DNA of 64,000 nt from Megalonaias nervosa (GCA_016617855.1 JAECUM010009381.1:23140-87139), one strand, 5' to 3'. Shown: positions 48,801-52,925, counted from the first letter of the stretch. Notes: generated by a model not told the origin, from the letters alone. Numbers and translations are program-made.

Positions 48801-50678
48801 TCCTATTTTAAAAACTGTTAAAGTTAGTTAATTCTGGAAAAGTTCAAGTTCATTTTCTCAAACACTGAGCAATCAGCTGCCTGCTTTAGGCAGCATGTTA
48901 TTTCCCAAATACCATATATAAAGAAATTTCAGTCACTGCACATGAAAGCAGAGGTATGCCAATATTCTCTCCATTGTGCTTGTAGTAGATGTACACAACT
49001 TGACCTTACACTTATTCCTCTTCCAAATATCAATTTAAAAACTGTACAGTGAAACCTATACCATTATGTATTGGGCAACCACCCAGTGATCCATGCAGCA
49101 ATTGTATCTCAAATGACTGAAGAGTTCTGCAATCTCTGAAATTTTGCTAAGAACTCAATAAATTTTACTCCTGATCAGTTCAATTATGACTCAATCCATA
49201 TTCTTTCTATGATCAAATGGTATCTGAAATCCCCCATTTTTAACACTGATAAATATTTACAAAATTAAAGGCTTTTCATAATTGGGAACAAAGACCTTCT
49301 AACTGCTAACTTTTTCCCAATTTCTTGAACTTTGCATTAAGGATGATTCTTAAAGAACTTTTTTCTGCTAAAACAAAATCTTTAAAAACCGTATAGCATG
49401 CATCAGTTGCACTGCATGATTTAACTTCTGTCAATACACTTGCCCAGTATCTGCATGAATGAATTTCTATCTTATCATCAACAATCTACCTGTTAGTTTG
49501 CCATCAAACTGAGGATTTGTGGCCACCCTCAGACCAGGATGCGGCATCAAAAAACAGCTTATTTTTGAGAAACATGACTTGATGTGCTTTCTAATCTGCT
49601 GTAATTCTGGATGCTGCTTGTCAGAAATCTGAAGAAAAAAAAGAACACAATAAAATGAAAGGAAAGATATGACACTGTCCTGTGAAGTTACATAAAAATT
49701 AAAATATATTTGTACTCCACAACATGGGTTTCCCAAAAATAAAACTGCAAGAACCAGACGATCTGTGTGAATTTTAGGCAATAATTTCAAACAGAAACTA
49801 TCAAGAACATGTTTGTTATTTGAGTTTAAAATTGGTTATTAGAGGGAATGTAGCTTTACTGCACTGTGAATATTAATACTCATCCATATGTACATAACTA
49901 TCATCCTTCCATTGTCAGTATTTGCTGAAATTTTAACAGAGTTGCTAAATTACTTTGAACACATCTGCTATTCATCTAACCAAAACAATACTTCCTCAGA
50001 ACAGGATGTAAGCTGGTTTGCAGTTTTCAATAATGGAGGTGGTTTGTGGTTTTGTGAGTTGAATGTCATTTTTCAGCACATGAAAGGCTATACAAGGCAG
50101 CCAGTATATTTTGTGGAGGTGGACCCACAGGAAGCTAAGGGCAATCTTTCTCACATCTCCATGTTGATCAAGCCAAGACTCAAACCCATGCAGACAGTGG
50201 AGATATGTTAGTAATATGTAAAGGCTAGTGCTTAAGATCACTGAGCCACCTGGTGGTGGTGGTGGTGGTGGGGGGCCAATAATGGAGGTGAGATACTGTA
50301 TGCCTGAATACTTGCACACAGGGACAAGGTCTAAATTTATAGTAACAGGAAGTACATCAAATAAAACTGATGTCTGCAAAGGAAGAATGGTGTCATCAGA
50401 ACATTAAAGGTGCACCAAGGTTATGAAGTTGGGAGATTCTTTCATTGTCTACACAACAACAAAGGAACTTGAAATTTACAAACAACTGCTTTTTTTATTA
50501 CTCTTCTAAACAAAACTGGTTTAGCATTTCAAGAATAAAATGATGTATTTATGAAAATAAACAATCAGTTGATATGAATAGTTACCTGAAGTCTTCTTTC
50601 GAGAATTCTCATGCCCCCTTTTTCTCCATAGGGGGATTCATATGGGAAACTCCAATCCCTCACAAGAAATTCGAGTAC
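9796..50678 (-). CDS. atl: Atlastin, 3' part of the gene (seven exons, 5' exons missing)
   Basis: Atlastin is a dynamin-superfamily GTPase anchored in the endoplasmic reticulum that drives homotypic membrane fusion and tubule branching. Coding segments are 50678-50586, 49628-49490, 42769-42642, 35559-35503, 34992-34921, 24405-23974 and 9876-9796. They total 1002 nt, 333 residues plus stop, with GT-AG junctions and matching phases throughout. In order they encode the end of the GTPase domain with its RD guanine-specificity motif ([11 protein letters not shown]), the linker and three-helix bundle ([46 protein letters not shown]), two hydrophobic segments separated by a short loop, and a basic tail. 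Animal atlastins are about 540-560 residues, so roughly 200 N-terminal residues, including the P-loop and switch regions, are missing. I did not find them in 50.7-64 kb. Introns reach 14 kb and are packed with transposons. Family assignment is very secure; 5' completeness cannot be judged. Confidence 0.95.
10430..10930. repeat. 35-bp minisatellite, about 14 copies
   Basis: The unit (key parts ATTCTGAACATAATGCACC and TTGCATTTATAACACT) repeats with a period of about 35 bp; a few copies are 33-37 bp. Each contains the palindrome-like ATGCACCTTGCAT. It lies in the last atlastin intron, about 0.6 kb from the terminal exon. No coding potential. Confidence 0.95.
10931..13390. other. Atlastin last intron, no recognisable feature
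   Basis: AT-rich intronic sequence. Frames at 11582-11794, 12069-12344 and 12605-12787 show no family motif. A short run of A-rich near-direct repeats (GTGCAAA/ATGCAAA) lies at about 12805-12860. Confidence 0.4.
13395..13520 (-). pseudogene. Fragment of DIRS recombinase region (second partial copy)
   Basis: The stretch from about 13402 to 13450 is a diverged duplicate of 13890-13935 (GCAGYAATAGCC, CTCATGGRATYCC-type blocks). That part of the neighbouring DIRS element encodes the [13 protein letters not shown] segment. It is a small broken piece, probably from a separate insertion or a local duplication. Confidence 0.5.
13740..14378 (-). pseudogene. DIRS tyrosine recombinase remnant, copy 1
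   Basis: The frame 14016-13828 contains [20 protein letters not shown] followed by FHSTF. This matches the C-terminal box of DIRS-type tyrosine recombinases (a HELR.LA.SWA.F core followed by W..HSTF). In the family this enzyme integrates circular DNA without an aspartate integrase. The upstream part (14378-14136) lies in another frame. Stops and frame shifts make it non-functional. Confidence 0.65.
14480..14863 (-). pseudogene. DIRS RNase H region remnant, copy 1
   Basis: Overlapping minus-strand frames here are collinear with the RNase H part of copy 3 (59987-60370), which preserves HIPGTRNIVVDTLSR. DNA similarity is clear at 14461-14520 versus 59800-59860. The protein itself is too broken here for residues to be assigned. 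Confidence 0.5.
15035..15623 (-). pseudogene. DIRS reverse transcriptase remnant, copy 1
   Basis: Frame 15623-15324 carries [12 protein letters not shown], the conserved block before the F-G-L box. Frame 15307-15035 carries [15 protein letters not shown], the LDDWL catalytic box typical of DIRS enzymes, followed by NLFMWGWMF, which corresponds to the NFVFLG block. The two pieces are in different frames, so the gene is broken. In the family this enzyme makes cDNA from the element RNA. Confidence 0.75.
15996..16436 (-). pseudogene. DIRS gag-like frame, copy 1
   Basis: A 146-codon frame upstream of the reverse transcriptase, in the position of the DIRS capsid-like ORF. It is Ser-rich near its start and acidic in the middle, with no motif I can name. 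The region is duplicated in copy 2 (around 40839-41252), which supports its being part of the element rather than a host gene. Confidence 0.5.
16680..16915. repeat. Imperfect CCTGGTACC/CCCAGTGCC-rich short repeats
   Basis: About three imperfect copies of an ~85-bp segment, each with ACCTGGT and GCCAGTGCC or CCCAGTACC motifs and TGACACA/TGTGACA blocks. It abuts the DIRS copy on its 5' side and could be part of that element's terminal or untranslated region; this is unresolved. Confidence 0.45.
16916..18010. other. Intronic DNA, no recognisable feature
   Basis: Short frames at 16798-17121 (minus) and 16997-17218 (plus) show no family resemblance. No repeat boundary is visible. Confidence 0.4.
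18025..18185 (+). mobile_element. tRNA-Leu-type SINE, partial copy
   Basis: It starts GGGCCCAAGGTGGTCAAGTGG followed by TCTAAGGCACTCACC, a tRNA-Leu A-box-like head. It continues after a gap into TGTGAGAAATGTGACCATGT, ATAGCCTATCAG and GTACTGAAAAATAGCATTAA. This is the same body and order as the complete SINE at 47683-47431, read on the opposite strand. The B-box part is deleted. Confidence 0.7.
18240..19230 (+). mobile_element. Tandem array D of the ~145-bp unit with family 3' tail
   Basis: Five to six diverged units with the same landmarks as array C (TTCATTTAGGACCAACTAGAC, TTTTCAAGATGG, GTGGCCATACT). The terminal stretch follows: GAGATGAATATGC, TTGTAAAGTTTTG, GACAGACAACAGATGATCCC and a decayed hairpin ending GAACTAAAA near 19217. 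All on the plus strand. Confidence 0.7.
19357..20439. mobile_element. hAT-like transposon with CATAGCTGCCAA ends and 6-bp TSD
   Basis: The left end reads CATAGCTGCCAACCCCCAAG and the right end, read inward, CATAGCTGCCAAGTGTCCC, giving 12 matching terminal bases. Both sides are flanked by CCATTA (19351-19356 and 20440-20445), a perfect 6-bp target duplication. Inside on the minus strand is a broken BED zinc finger (19869-20120). It belongs with 32667-33627 and 50942-52538. At 1.1 kb with no complete transposase it is a decayed or internally deleted copy. Confidence 0.88.
19869..20120 (-). pseudogene. hAT transposase N-terminal BED zinc-finger remnant
   Basis: The frame reads [20 protein letters not shown] and then FTFCKLCNV, giving the two zinc-binding cysteines of a BED finger. 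After a one-base shift the adjacent frame reads [18 protein letters not shown], which supplies the paired histidines. This C..C-GHG-H....H arrangement is typical of hAT transposases and their domesticated relatives. The shift and the small size of the host element mark it as a pseudogene. Confidence 0.7.
20446..20622 (+). mobile_element. 3' end of a hairpin-CTAA element
   Basis: Terminal stretch of the rolling-circle-like family: ATGAACAGACAATAGATGG, then a hairpin at about 20591-20618 (CTTCACTTGGCCTTAT paired with GACCAGGTAAG) followed by CTAC. The element at 19357-20439 interrupts it or abuts it. Confidence 0.55.
20623..22350. other. Intronic DNA, no recognisable feature
   Basis: AT-rich. 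A ~27-bp direct duplication lies at about 21640-21710 (two copies of AAGTTTTAATAGTACTTC). No gene or clear element. Confidence 0.4.
22355..22510 (+). mobile_element. tRNA-like SINE, decayed
   Basis: A tRNA-like head with a B-box-like GGGGTTGAATCCTACC is followed by a body with TGGTATGTCTGAAATTTC and GTGTTTGGAAAAAAAAGAGACA. The A box is weak. The shape and length fit a degraded SINE, but no target duplication is visible. Confidence 0.4.
22511..23280. other. Intronic DNA, no recognisable feature
   Basis: AT-rich intron between the SINE remnant and tandem array E. A pair of AGCTTGCCCT blocks lies near 23230-23265. Nothing else stands out. Confidence 0.4.
23285..23720 (+). mobile_element. Tandem array E of the ~145-bp unit
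   Basis: About three units carrying GGTGGCCATGTTGCAGG, TTCATTTAGTACCAACT, AGAAGTCTTTCAGTGA, ATATGACCATCCATTCAG and TGGCTGCCATGGTGGCCATA. They are followed by a tail with GTGAAGTTTATTGGCAATC and GTGCTAATGGATGGATGAAT. Plus strand, like all related arrays in this window. Confidence 0.7.
23974..24405 (-). CDS. atl: Atlastin exon: last bundle helix and two membrane segments
   Basis: 432 nt, 144 codons, phase 0, acceptor TTTTTAG, donor GTAAGT. It starts [20 protein letters not shown], continues with KMGGPEF and [14 protein letters not shown], then a long hydrophobic region beginning [21 protein letters not shown] short GLESLA turn separates it from a second membrane segment ending in [14 protein letters not shown], and the exon ends at IWDH. 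Two closely spaced membrane segments forming a hairpin in the ER membrane are the atlastin anchor. If the donor is not used, reading continues V-S-T-stop, giving a possible shorter isoform. Confidence 0.96.
24406..27095. other. Atlastin intron, no confident feature
   Basis: AT-rich intron. A C(9) run lies near 24667-24675 and three CACTTCTCCC motifs at 26160-26226 (see findings). Frames such as 24629-24814, 24633-24878 and 26806-27039 are not recognisable; the last overlaps tandem GTCTTGATGTACCAA-like repeats at about 26860-26960. Confidence 0.4.
27100..27510 (+). mobile_element. Tandem array F of the ~145-bp unit
   Basis: Three diverged units with GGACCAACTAGATATCATAA, GAAAACCCCATGATGATG, CAACCATCCATTTGG, AGGATGGCCATCATGG and ATACTGGATGGTCGGATCAG. 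The plus-strand frames 27096-27290 and 27301-27483 are shadows of it. Confidence 0.7.
28100..28230 (+). mobile_element. Single ~145-bp unit (array G)
   Basis: One partial unit with CCCATGCTGATATGAC, GGATGTCAGATTGGCACC, ATTTTCATTTTGCATCAACT and AAGTCTTTCAGTGAAAACTCC. It borders the CTTGATGACTCGCACC motif noted in the findings. Confidence 0.6.
28348..28590 (+). CDS. Unrecognised 80-codon frame, possible exon or element remnant
   Basis: The frame from the ATG at 28348 to a TAG has balanced composition, several tryptophans ([26 protein letters not shown]) and ends KCHLCLV. I do not recognise it. No strong splice sites or neighbours explain it. It lies between repeat array G and a LINE, so it may belong to a transposon whose ends resemble 28236-28270 and 32583-32658. 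It could equally be chance. Confidence 0.2.
   Translation: MNLKKIAIKIGNSDIDISLVLWSKTVDRTWKFLINILKLSAFNKKSYNWLHFLSKCHSLYTVIKDIEGNFDQSKCHLCLV
29041..29190 (+). CDS. Unrecognised exon-like frame ending at a good splice donor
   Basis: An open plus-strand frame reads [20 protein letters not shown] and then [20 protein letters not shown], followed immediately by a donor-like GTAAGA. Basic then aromatic composition looks more protein-like than most frames here, but I recognise no family and no partner exon. A small host gene exon and a transposon remnant are both possible. Confidence 0.2.
29296..29384. repeat. Long near-perfect palindrome (hairpin), arms about 42 nt, loop 4 nt
   Basis: The left arm (29296-29338) and the reverse complement of the right arm (29343-29384) match end to end except for one inserted base. 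Key parts are AAATGTGCTAATTTTTGAC, GGAATTTTGTTTGGTA, then AAAC, then TACCAAACAAAATTCC. Such a foldback may be a small DNA-transposon relic or a transcribed hairpin; the sequence alone does not decide. Confidence 0.95.
29698..30859 (-). pseudogene. LINE reverse transcriptase catalytic and C-terminal pieces
   Basis: Four frames (30859-30599, 30556-30323, 30280-29876, 29913-29698) hold successive parts of one polymerase. They carry the D-x-x-x-A-like block ([18 protein letters not shown]), GSVLGPVLF, the YTDD catalytic box, the thumb region and the family-typical C-terminal [11 protein letters not shown]...WNELP segment. Frame shifts separate them, so no working enzyme is encoded. Confidence 0.88.
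30972..31838 (-). pseudogene. LINE ORF2 segment: endonuclease-RT linker and start of RT
   Basis: The longest frame in the window, 288 codons. The N-terminal half is helical and basic with [20 protein letters not shown], the usual linker between endonuclease and polymerase. The end has [17 protein letters not shown] and [20 protein letters not shown], which are RT blocks 0-1 of CR1/L2-like LINEs. It stops just before the catalytic blocks, which continue in other frames. Confidence 0.88.
32583..32658. repeat. Inverted repeat TCCCTCGRTAACTYGCGC
   Basis: The left arm is 32583-32600 and the right arm 32641-32658, with 16 of 18 positions complementary and about 40 bp between. The CTCGATAACTCG core resembles the terminal motif of pogo/Tigger-type DNA transposons. 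A related CCTTGATGACTCGCACC and GTGATAACTTGCGAACC pair lies at about 28238-28270. Confidence 0.7.
32667..33627. mobile_element. Non-autonomous element with CATACATGCCAACC ends
   Basis: The left end CATACATGCCAACC (32667-32680) and its inverted copy at 33614-33627 match over 14 bases, 15 if the flanking A is included. Subterminal GTATAAGCGTAAT and GCGTAATCGTTACGC motifs also face each other. No clear target duplication remains (TGTGTA versus TTGATA). Its ends resemble those of 19357-20439 and 50942-52538. No coding sequence is recognised. Confidence 0.7.
33628..33866 (+). mobile_element. Tandem-unit remnant with 3' hairpin and CTAA (array H)
   Basis: One unit (GATATGACAATCCATTCAGG, TTTTCATTTAGGACCATCC) is followed by the family tail (CTTGGGATAAATATGTGTGC, AAGTTTCATGGCAATCC). 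A hairpin lies at 33836-33862 (GCTCTTTTGGTC paired with GACCAGCAGAGC) followed by CTAAC. This is one of the clearest examples of the terminal structure. Confidence 0.7.
33867..34915. other. Atlastin intron, no recognisable feature
   Basis: AT-rich intron with nothing I can identify between array H and the exon at 34921. Confidence 0.4.
34921..34992 (-). CDS. atl: Atlastin exon: [15 protein letters not shown] helix
   Basis: A 24-codon exon, phase 0 on both sides, acceptor CCTCCAG and donor GTATTG. It encodes [20 protein letters not shown] followed by EMEE. The [10 protein letters not shown] motif is nearly invariant in animal atlastins. It joins directly to VCGGDKPYL in the next exon, as in vertebrate family members where MEE is followed by a CGG.KPYL-type sequence. 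Confidence 0.95.
35503..35559 (-). CDS. atl: Atlastin exon: [19 protein letters not shown]
   Basis: A 19-codon exon, phase 0 on both sides, acceptor ATTCAG and donor GTAAAA. All 19 residues belong to a very conserved block of the helical middle domain. Only the family match makes so short an exon recognisable; an ab initio gene caller could miss it. It lies 0.5 kb upstream (in gene order) of the next exon at 34992-34921. Confidence 0.94.
35570..35940. other. Atlastin intron, no recognisable feature
   Basis: Contains two A-rich runs (near 35570 and 35617). The minus-strand frame 35604-35828 is low-complexity and not recognisable. Confidence 0.4.
36050..36560 (+). repeat. Tandem array I, unit about 137 bp
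   Basis: Three units start at the GTTGCTATGGAAACCAC-like block (near 36104, 36240 and 36377). Shared blocks include ATAATTCTGGCAGATGATG and AAAATGGCTGAGCCA. A further partial unit lies at about 38680-38810, just before the hairpin end at 38873-38899, so this unit also appears to belong to the hairpin-CTAA family. The plus-strand frame 36065-36292 is a shadow. Confidence 0.6.
36561..37055. other. Atlastin intron, no recognisable feature
   Basis: No gene, repeat boundary or microsatellite is recognised. Confidence 0.4.
37060..38900 (+). mobile_element. Tandem array J of the ~145-bp unit with hairpin-CTAA end
   Basis: The largest array: about ten diverged units over 1.6 kb with TTTTCATTTAGGACCAA, AGAAGTCTTTTAGTGAAAAC, GATTTTCAAGATGGCC and ATACTGGATGTCA. 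The family tail follows (CTTGAGATATGTC, TTTGTAAAGTTTTGTGGC), then one array-I-type unit. A hairpin lies at 38873-38896 (GCTCACCTGCC paired with GGTCAGC) followed by CTAAC. Frame 38410-38652 is a shadow. Confidence 0.75.
38901..39435. other. Atlastin intron, no recognisable feature
   Basis: The plus-strand frame 38981-39181 is unrecognised. Nothing else is visible. Confidence 0.4.
39440..41600 (-). mobile_element. DIRS-like retrotransposon, copy 2, truncated
   Basis: On the minus strand, a gag-like region (41589-40839) is followed by a Pro/Cys-rich segment (40484-40245) and then a reverse transcriptase piece at 39732-39481. The last carries [20 protein letters not shown], the DIRS block after the LDDWL box. 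DNA similarity to copy 1 is evident in both halves (39600-39660 with 15130-15170; 40905-41025 with 16420-16520). No RNase H or recombinase region follows, so it is truncated at its 3' side. Many stops make it inactive. Confidence 0.75.
41601..42640. other. Atlastin intron, no recognisable feature
   Basis: The frames 41565-41783 and 42081-42299 are not recognisable. AT-rich sequence leads to the donor side of the exon at 42642. Confidence 0.4.
42642..42769 (-). CDS. atl: Atlastin exon: start of three-helix bundle
   Basis: 128 nt; the first two bases complete the split Asp codon from the previous exon and the remainder is 42 codons ending in phase 0. Acceptor TTTTCAG, donor GTACTT. It encodes [20 protein letters not shown] followed by [22 protein letters not shown]. 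This matches the linker and first helices of the atlastin middle domain (the family pattern is LLSPENL..KEINGxxxTCRxLxEYFK). The middle domain performs the crossover movement that pulls membranes together. Confidence 0.95.
43010..43615 (+). mobile_element. Tandem array K of the ~145-bp unit
   Basis: Four units with TTTTCATTTGGGACAAACTA, GATATGACCATTAATTC, GACAAGATTTTCAAGATGG, GCATGTCAGATCAGCATC and AATATGACTTTATGTTCAGG. No hairpin end remains; the array stops next to the SINE pair. Plus strand. Confidence 0.7.
43680..44135 (+). mobile_element. tRNA-derived SINE, two head-to-tail copies
   Basis: The first copy (about 43700-43905) has a tRNA-like head with GTTTTATAATTAGCG and a B-box-like GGGGTTTAATTCCC, then GTTGTGTCCTTAGACAAGAC. 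The second copy (about 43920-44130) repeats the order with GGGACTGAATCCCAGGC and GTTGTGTCCTTAAGCAAG. Both end near CACTGATGCACACCA-type sequence. The CCTT-AGCAAGA block resembles the conserved domain of V-SINEs; that assignment is tentative. Confidence 0.6.
44477..44500. repeat. Perfect 24-bp palindrome upstream of THAP exon
   Basis: ATGCCAATATTT followed by its exact inverse AAATATTGGCAT. It lies 128 bp before the THAP start codon, in what may be a promoter or 5' UTR. Confidence 0.9.
44571..44580. promoter_or_regulatory. CRE-like site GTGACGTCAC
   Basis: The 8-bp core TGACGTCA (44572-44579) is the full consensus bound by CREB/ATF bZIP factors and here extends to a 10-bp palindrome. It lies about 50 bp before the putative THAP start codon at 44628, a position typical of promoters. 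Function is inferred from sequence and position only. Confidence 0.5.
44628..44958 (+). pseudogene. THAP zinc-finger first exon, two frame breaks
   Basis: THAP domains are C2CH DNA-binding fingers found in host regulators and in P-element-type transposases. The start at 44628 reads [11 protein letters not shown] with the first C-x4-C pair. The next part, one frame over (within 44641-44823), reads [20 protein letters not shown] and then [14 protein letters not shown], giving the invariant W and the C-x2-H pair. A third frame from 44828 reads [14 protein letters not shown], the AVP-like end of the domain, and runs to a donor GTAAGT at 44959. The frame changes fall at an 11-base T run and a 6-base A run, so they could be assembly errors or real decay. 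A CRE-like site lies upstream. No further exon was identified. Confidence 0.75.
45012..46875. mobile_element. DNA transposon with CAGTGCT ends and 5-bp TSD
   Basis: The left end CAGTGCTAAAAAAAATTTG and the right end, read inward, CAGTGCTGAAAGCAATTTTT match well at the tip and both lead into short GCCC/GGGCC-rich stretches. Flanks are ACCAG on both sides (45007-45011 and 46876-46880). The CAGTGCT tip suggests a hAT-type element with a 5-bp duplication. No transposase is recognised. A nested terminus-like TTGACAGGTATAAACTGTC lies at about 46767-46785. It sits 53 bp after the THAP exon donor. Confidence 0.7.
46890..47235. other. No recognisable feature
   Basis: AT-rich intronic sequence with an A-run near 47050; no gene or element ends recognised. 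Confidence 0.4.
47240..47290. repeat. GC/GT dinucleotide microsatellite
   Basis: A CACGCACGCACGTGCGCGTG tract passes into (TG)n, about 50 bp of alternating purine-pyrimidine sequence, which can adopt Z-DNA. Confidence 0.92.
47431..47683 (-). mobile_element. Complete tRNA-Leu-derived SINE with 13-bp TSD
   Basis: Read on the minus strand, it starts GGGCCCCGAGTGGTCTAAAG followed by CGC (A box) and has GGGTTCGAGTCTAGG (B box) about 70 nt on, as in tRNA-Leu. The body runs through CTTGTGGGTCGGTGGTTC, TTCCTCCACCATTAATACTGG and TGCTGAAAAATGGCGTTAAG, ending in a (CAA)n tail. It is flanked by CATTTTTGTACAG on both sides (47418-47430 and 47684-47696), a perfect target duplication. Its clean ends make it the reference copy for the fragments at 18025-18185 and 50028-50255. 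Confidence 0.93.
47697..49480. other. Atlastin intron, no confident feature
   Basis: A plus-strand frame at 47753-47965 is preceded by an acceptor-like TGCTTTCAG, but it matches nothing I know and does not join the THAP exon in an open frame. The remainder is AT-rich intron. Confidence 0.4.
49490..49628 (-). CDS. atl: Atlastin exon: ISDKQHPEL to DGKLT, GTPase-middle domain junction
   Basis: 139 nt (46 codons plus one base), acceptor CTTCAG, donor GTAGAT. It encodes [20 protein letters not shown] followed by [13 protein letters not shown] and [11 protein letters not shown]. The HPGL and ATNP.FDGKL blocks are diagnostic of animal atlastins and lie at the end of the G domain before the helical bundle. 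The single base left at the 3' end joins the AT at the start of the next exon to make an aspartate codon, so the phase is consistent. Confidence 0.95.
50028..50280 (-). mobile_element. tRNA-Leu-type SINE, diverged copy, with (GGT)n
   Basis: On the minus strand the head is degenerate (CACCAGGTGGCTCAGTGATC) with B-box-like GGGTTTGAGTCTTGG. The body follows the same order as 47683-47431, with CCTCCACAAAATATACTGGC, TGTATAGCCTTTCATGTGC and TGAAAAATGACATTCAA. A (TGG)n/G-rich tract at 50252-50275 adjoins the head. Confidence 0.75.
50586..50678 (-). CDS. atl: Atlastin exon: end of GTPase domain with RD motif
   Basis: 31 codons, phase 0 at both ends, acceptor TTTGCAG and donor GTAACT. It encodes [14 protein letters not shown] and continues through SPYGEKGG to ILERRLQ. 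The RD pair is the atlastin/GBP equivalent of the G4 guanine-specificity motif, and the following FPYE-containing loop is highly conserved in the family. It is the most 5' atlastin exon I can recognise here. The codon before it should complete the conserved KPFQ region in an exon beyond this window or one I missed. Confidence 0.95.
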
Positions 50679-50941
50679 CTGCAAACAAAAATTGATCCAG
50701 CCAGATATTAAATTAATATAGATTAACTCGCATTTACCTGATGAACTCCACTGTAGTAAAAAGTAGATAAACAAAGTTTACCTAAAGACCTCATATATGT
50801 ATATACAGTAAATGCATCAAAGTGTGTGAGAGAAAAAGAGATAGAATAAAACTAATAAAATAAAATAGAGAAAAATGTCCAAATGGATGTATTTAAAAGT
50901 ATAAGAGGAATGAAGTCAAAACACTCTGTAAATAATTTATG

Positions 50942-52538
50942 CAGAGCTGCCAACCCTCCAGACTTGCAATTAGAGAAAAGTGGGATAAAAATTTGTGAAT
51001 TTTGAAACAATATGTGAAAAATTATATGACACTAACTCCATCCACTTCAATGGTCAGTACTGCATTACATGAAAATCCCAATATAAAAATAAAACATAGT
51101 TACACTGATTAATGTACTACTATATTTGGTGCCAAATTTACTGATATCCACAAACTTCACACTATTTGTCATGATATGATCCTGTGGCAGTCTTGAACTT
51201 CCTCAATCAGGCTTTGGTAAATTTGTTTTCAAAACAATTCAGGCTTCTTGCCTGCTGGTTAATTTTGGTGACTAAAATTGTTGCAAATTTTCAGCACATA
51301 AGGAGGCACTTACAGTTTGTCTTATTTTTCCTCATAATAGGAAATAATCTTTCACTGTCACTGTTGCTGATCTCCAACTGAGAAAGACGGGTTATGTTCA
51401 TCAAGAAAGCTCACAAACAATGCTTCAGCACTGGTAGCATGCAGGACTTTAAGAGGTGGCTTAAAGTGCTCCAAAGTGAAATCAGCTTGTGGTGCTATAG
51501 CAGTGTGCTTTTTCACATTGTTCTGCCATATGCCTCGTATCGTTGCTTACAATTTATGTCATCATGTACTAAATAATATTACTACATGGTACATGTATGA
51601 CAGGTAAATTGTAAGCAACAATACCAGCCCTTGTGCACATTCCCAATTATAAAATTTGCGGCACACTACTGTGTGAAAAGCATAATGTACATCGACGTTT
51701 GATGGCTGAATGCTAGGCCAAAGTTTGGCATACTCCAATCTATACTTCACTTTTTGTGGAATACAAATCTTTTTCTTTGGAGGTGAAAACATTTTAAGTG
51801 TAGCTTAATTATGAAATGGTATTAATCCAGAAGATGATACGTCAACTGGTGAACGATTAGTGGTGTTGGTGCATGCGCGGAAAACTGTGAACTCAAGCAA
51901 ATTATGATATATGCTAATCTTTCAATCTCAAAAATTCCAACACTCGAAAACGCTGTCTTCATGGAGTTTCCCAACCTCTATGTGCTTTTTGCTACCAATG
52001 TGCTTTCTCACATCGTTTCCATGCCCAATGCTAAAATTTGTGGCACACTGTGCAAAAAGCATGATGTATATTGGTATCTGATGGCTGAATGCACGGAAAA
52101 TGTTTGGTATATTCCAAACTAAACTTCACTTTTTGTGCAATACATTTCTTTTTCATTGGTGGTGAAGACGTTTTCAAGATGAGATGCTGAACAGCAATTC
52201 AAATCAGTGTTGGTGGTGCATGCATGGAGAAAAAGTCCAGTTAGGCCCCAGTTTCTTTCAAAAGCACTTGTAAAACTACTCTTATACATATAGATTAAAA
52301 TAAGCTAAAATGCTTGATACTGTGCCAACTGTACCAATTGGCTATGTTCTACTAATAAAGCAACTAGCAGTACCGGACCATTTCGGCAAAGGCCGATATC
52401 ACAACTAGCACTTAACGGGAAAATGTAAAATAATTTAGAATTGGGTAATTCATGATTTTTTGGCATGCAGCGTGAATCCATGAATTGCAATAGAAAGTTG
52501 TAAAAGTCACGCCAAAATCATGAGGGTTGGCAGCTATG
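50942..52538. mobile_element. hAT-like transposon with CAKAGCTGCCAACCCTC ends and 6-bp TSD
   Basis: The left end CAGAGCTGCCAACCCTC and the right end, read inward, CATAGCTGCCAACCCTC match at 16 of 17 bases. TTTATG flanks both sides (50936-50941 and 52539-52544), again a 6-bp duplication. Inside, on the minus strand, are two diverged copies of a BED-finger-like coding segment (about 51580-51790 and 51975-52170). No full transposase remains. It is the third and best-bounded member of the TGCCAACC-end group. Confidence 0.88.
51620..52170 (-). pseudogene. Duplicated BED zinc-finger remnants of hAT transposase
   Basis: Around 52065-51965 the minus strand reads HHAFCTVCHKF and, one frame over, SIGHGNDVRKHIGSKKHIE, the C-x2-C and H....H parts of a BED finger. 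The segment 51657-51790 repeats the DNA of 52030-52170 (blocks ACTTCACTTTTTGTG, TTTGATGGCTGAATGC-like). The two copies differ by substitutions, so this is an old internal duplication or a nested related copy. Both are broken. Confidence 0.65.
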
Positions 52539-52544
52539 TTTATG

Positions 52545-52920
52545 CTGTAACAAATTTACATTGGCTGAGTCATATTTTGTCACAAAATAGGGCTCTGTAC
52601 TACAGAGTTTTTATGTGTGACTGGAGTTTTACATCTTAAATAATAGACCCAAGTGGGCCTGAGAACACTCATCTGGCTGATATCAGCCCAAAAGCCAAAT
52701 GCAGAGCAGTTGGCAAAAAAATCTGAATCAGTAAACTGCTTTCTGCAGAAATCATTTCAAATTCATCCATATCTGACTGCACATCTGAGCCATTAGCCAA
52801 AATCTGAAACACCTCTATGGCAGAGTGCTTTCTGTCAGAGTTGATAAAATTCTGTCAAGAAAACAAAAAAGGTCCCAATGTGCCATTAATAAGTGAGACT
52901 GGCCTCTGGAGCTCAAAGTA
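52545..52920 (+). repeat. Dispersed repeat related to 5540-5660
   Basis: AAGTGGGCCTGAGAACACTC, ATCTGGCTGATATCAGCC and GCAGAGCAGTTGGC match the segment at 5545-5640. The following ACAGAGTGCTTTCTGTCAGA-like text recalls the 60.4-60.9 kb array. It is probably an edge of a tandem-unit element. Confidence 0.45.
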
Positions 52921-52925
52921 CCTTA

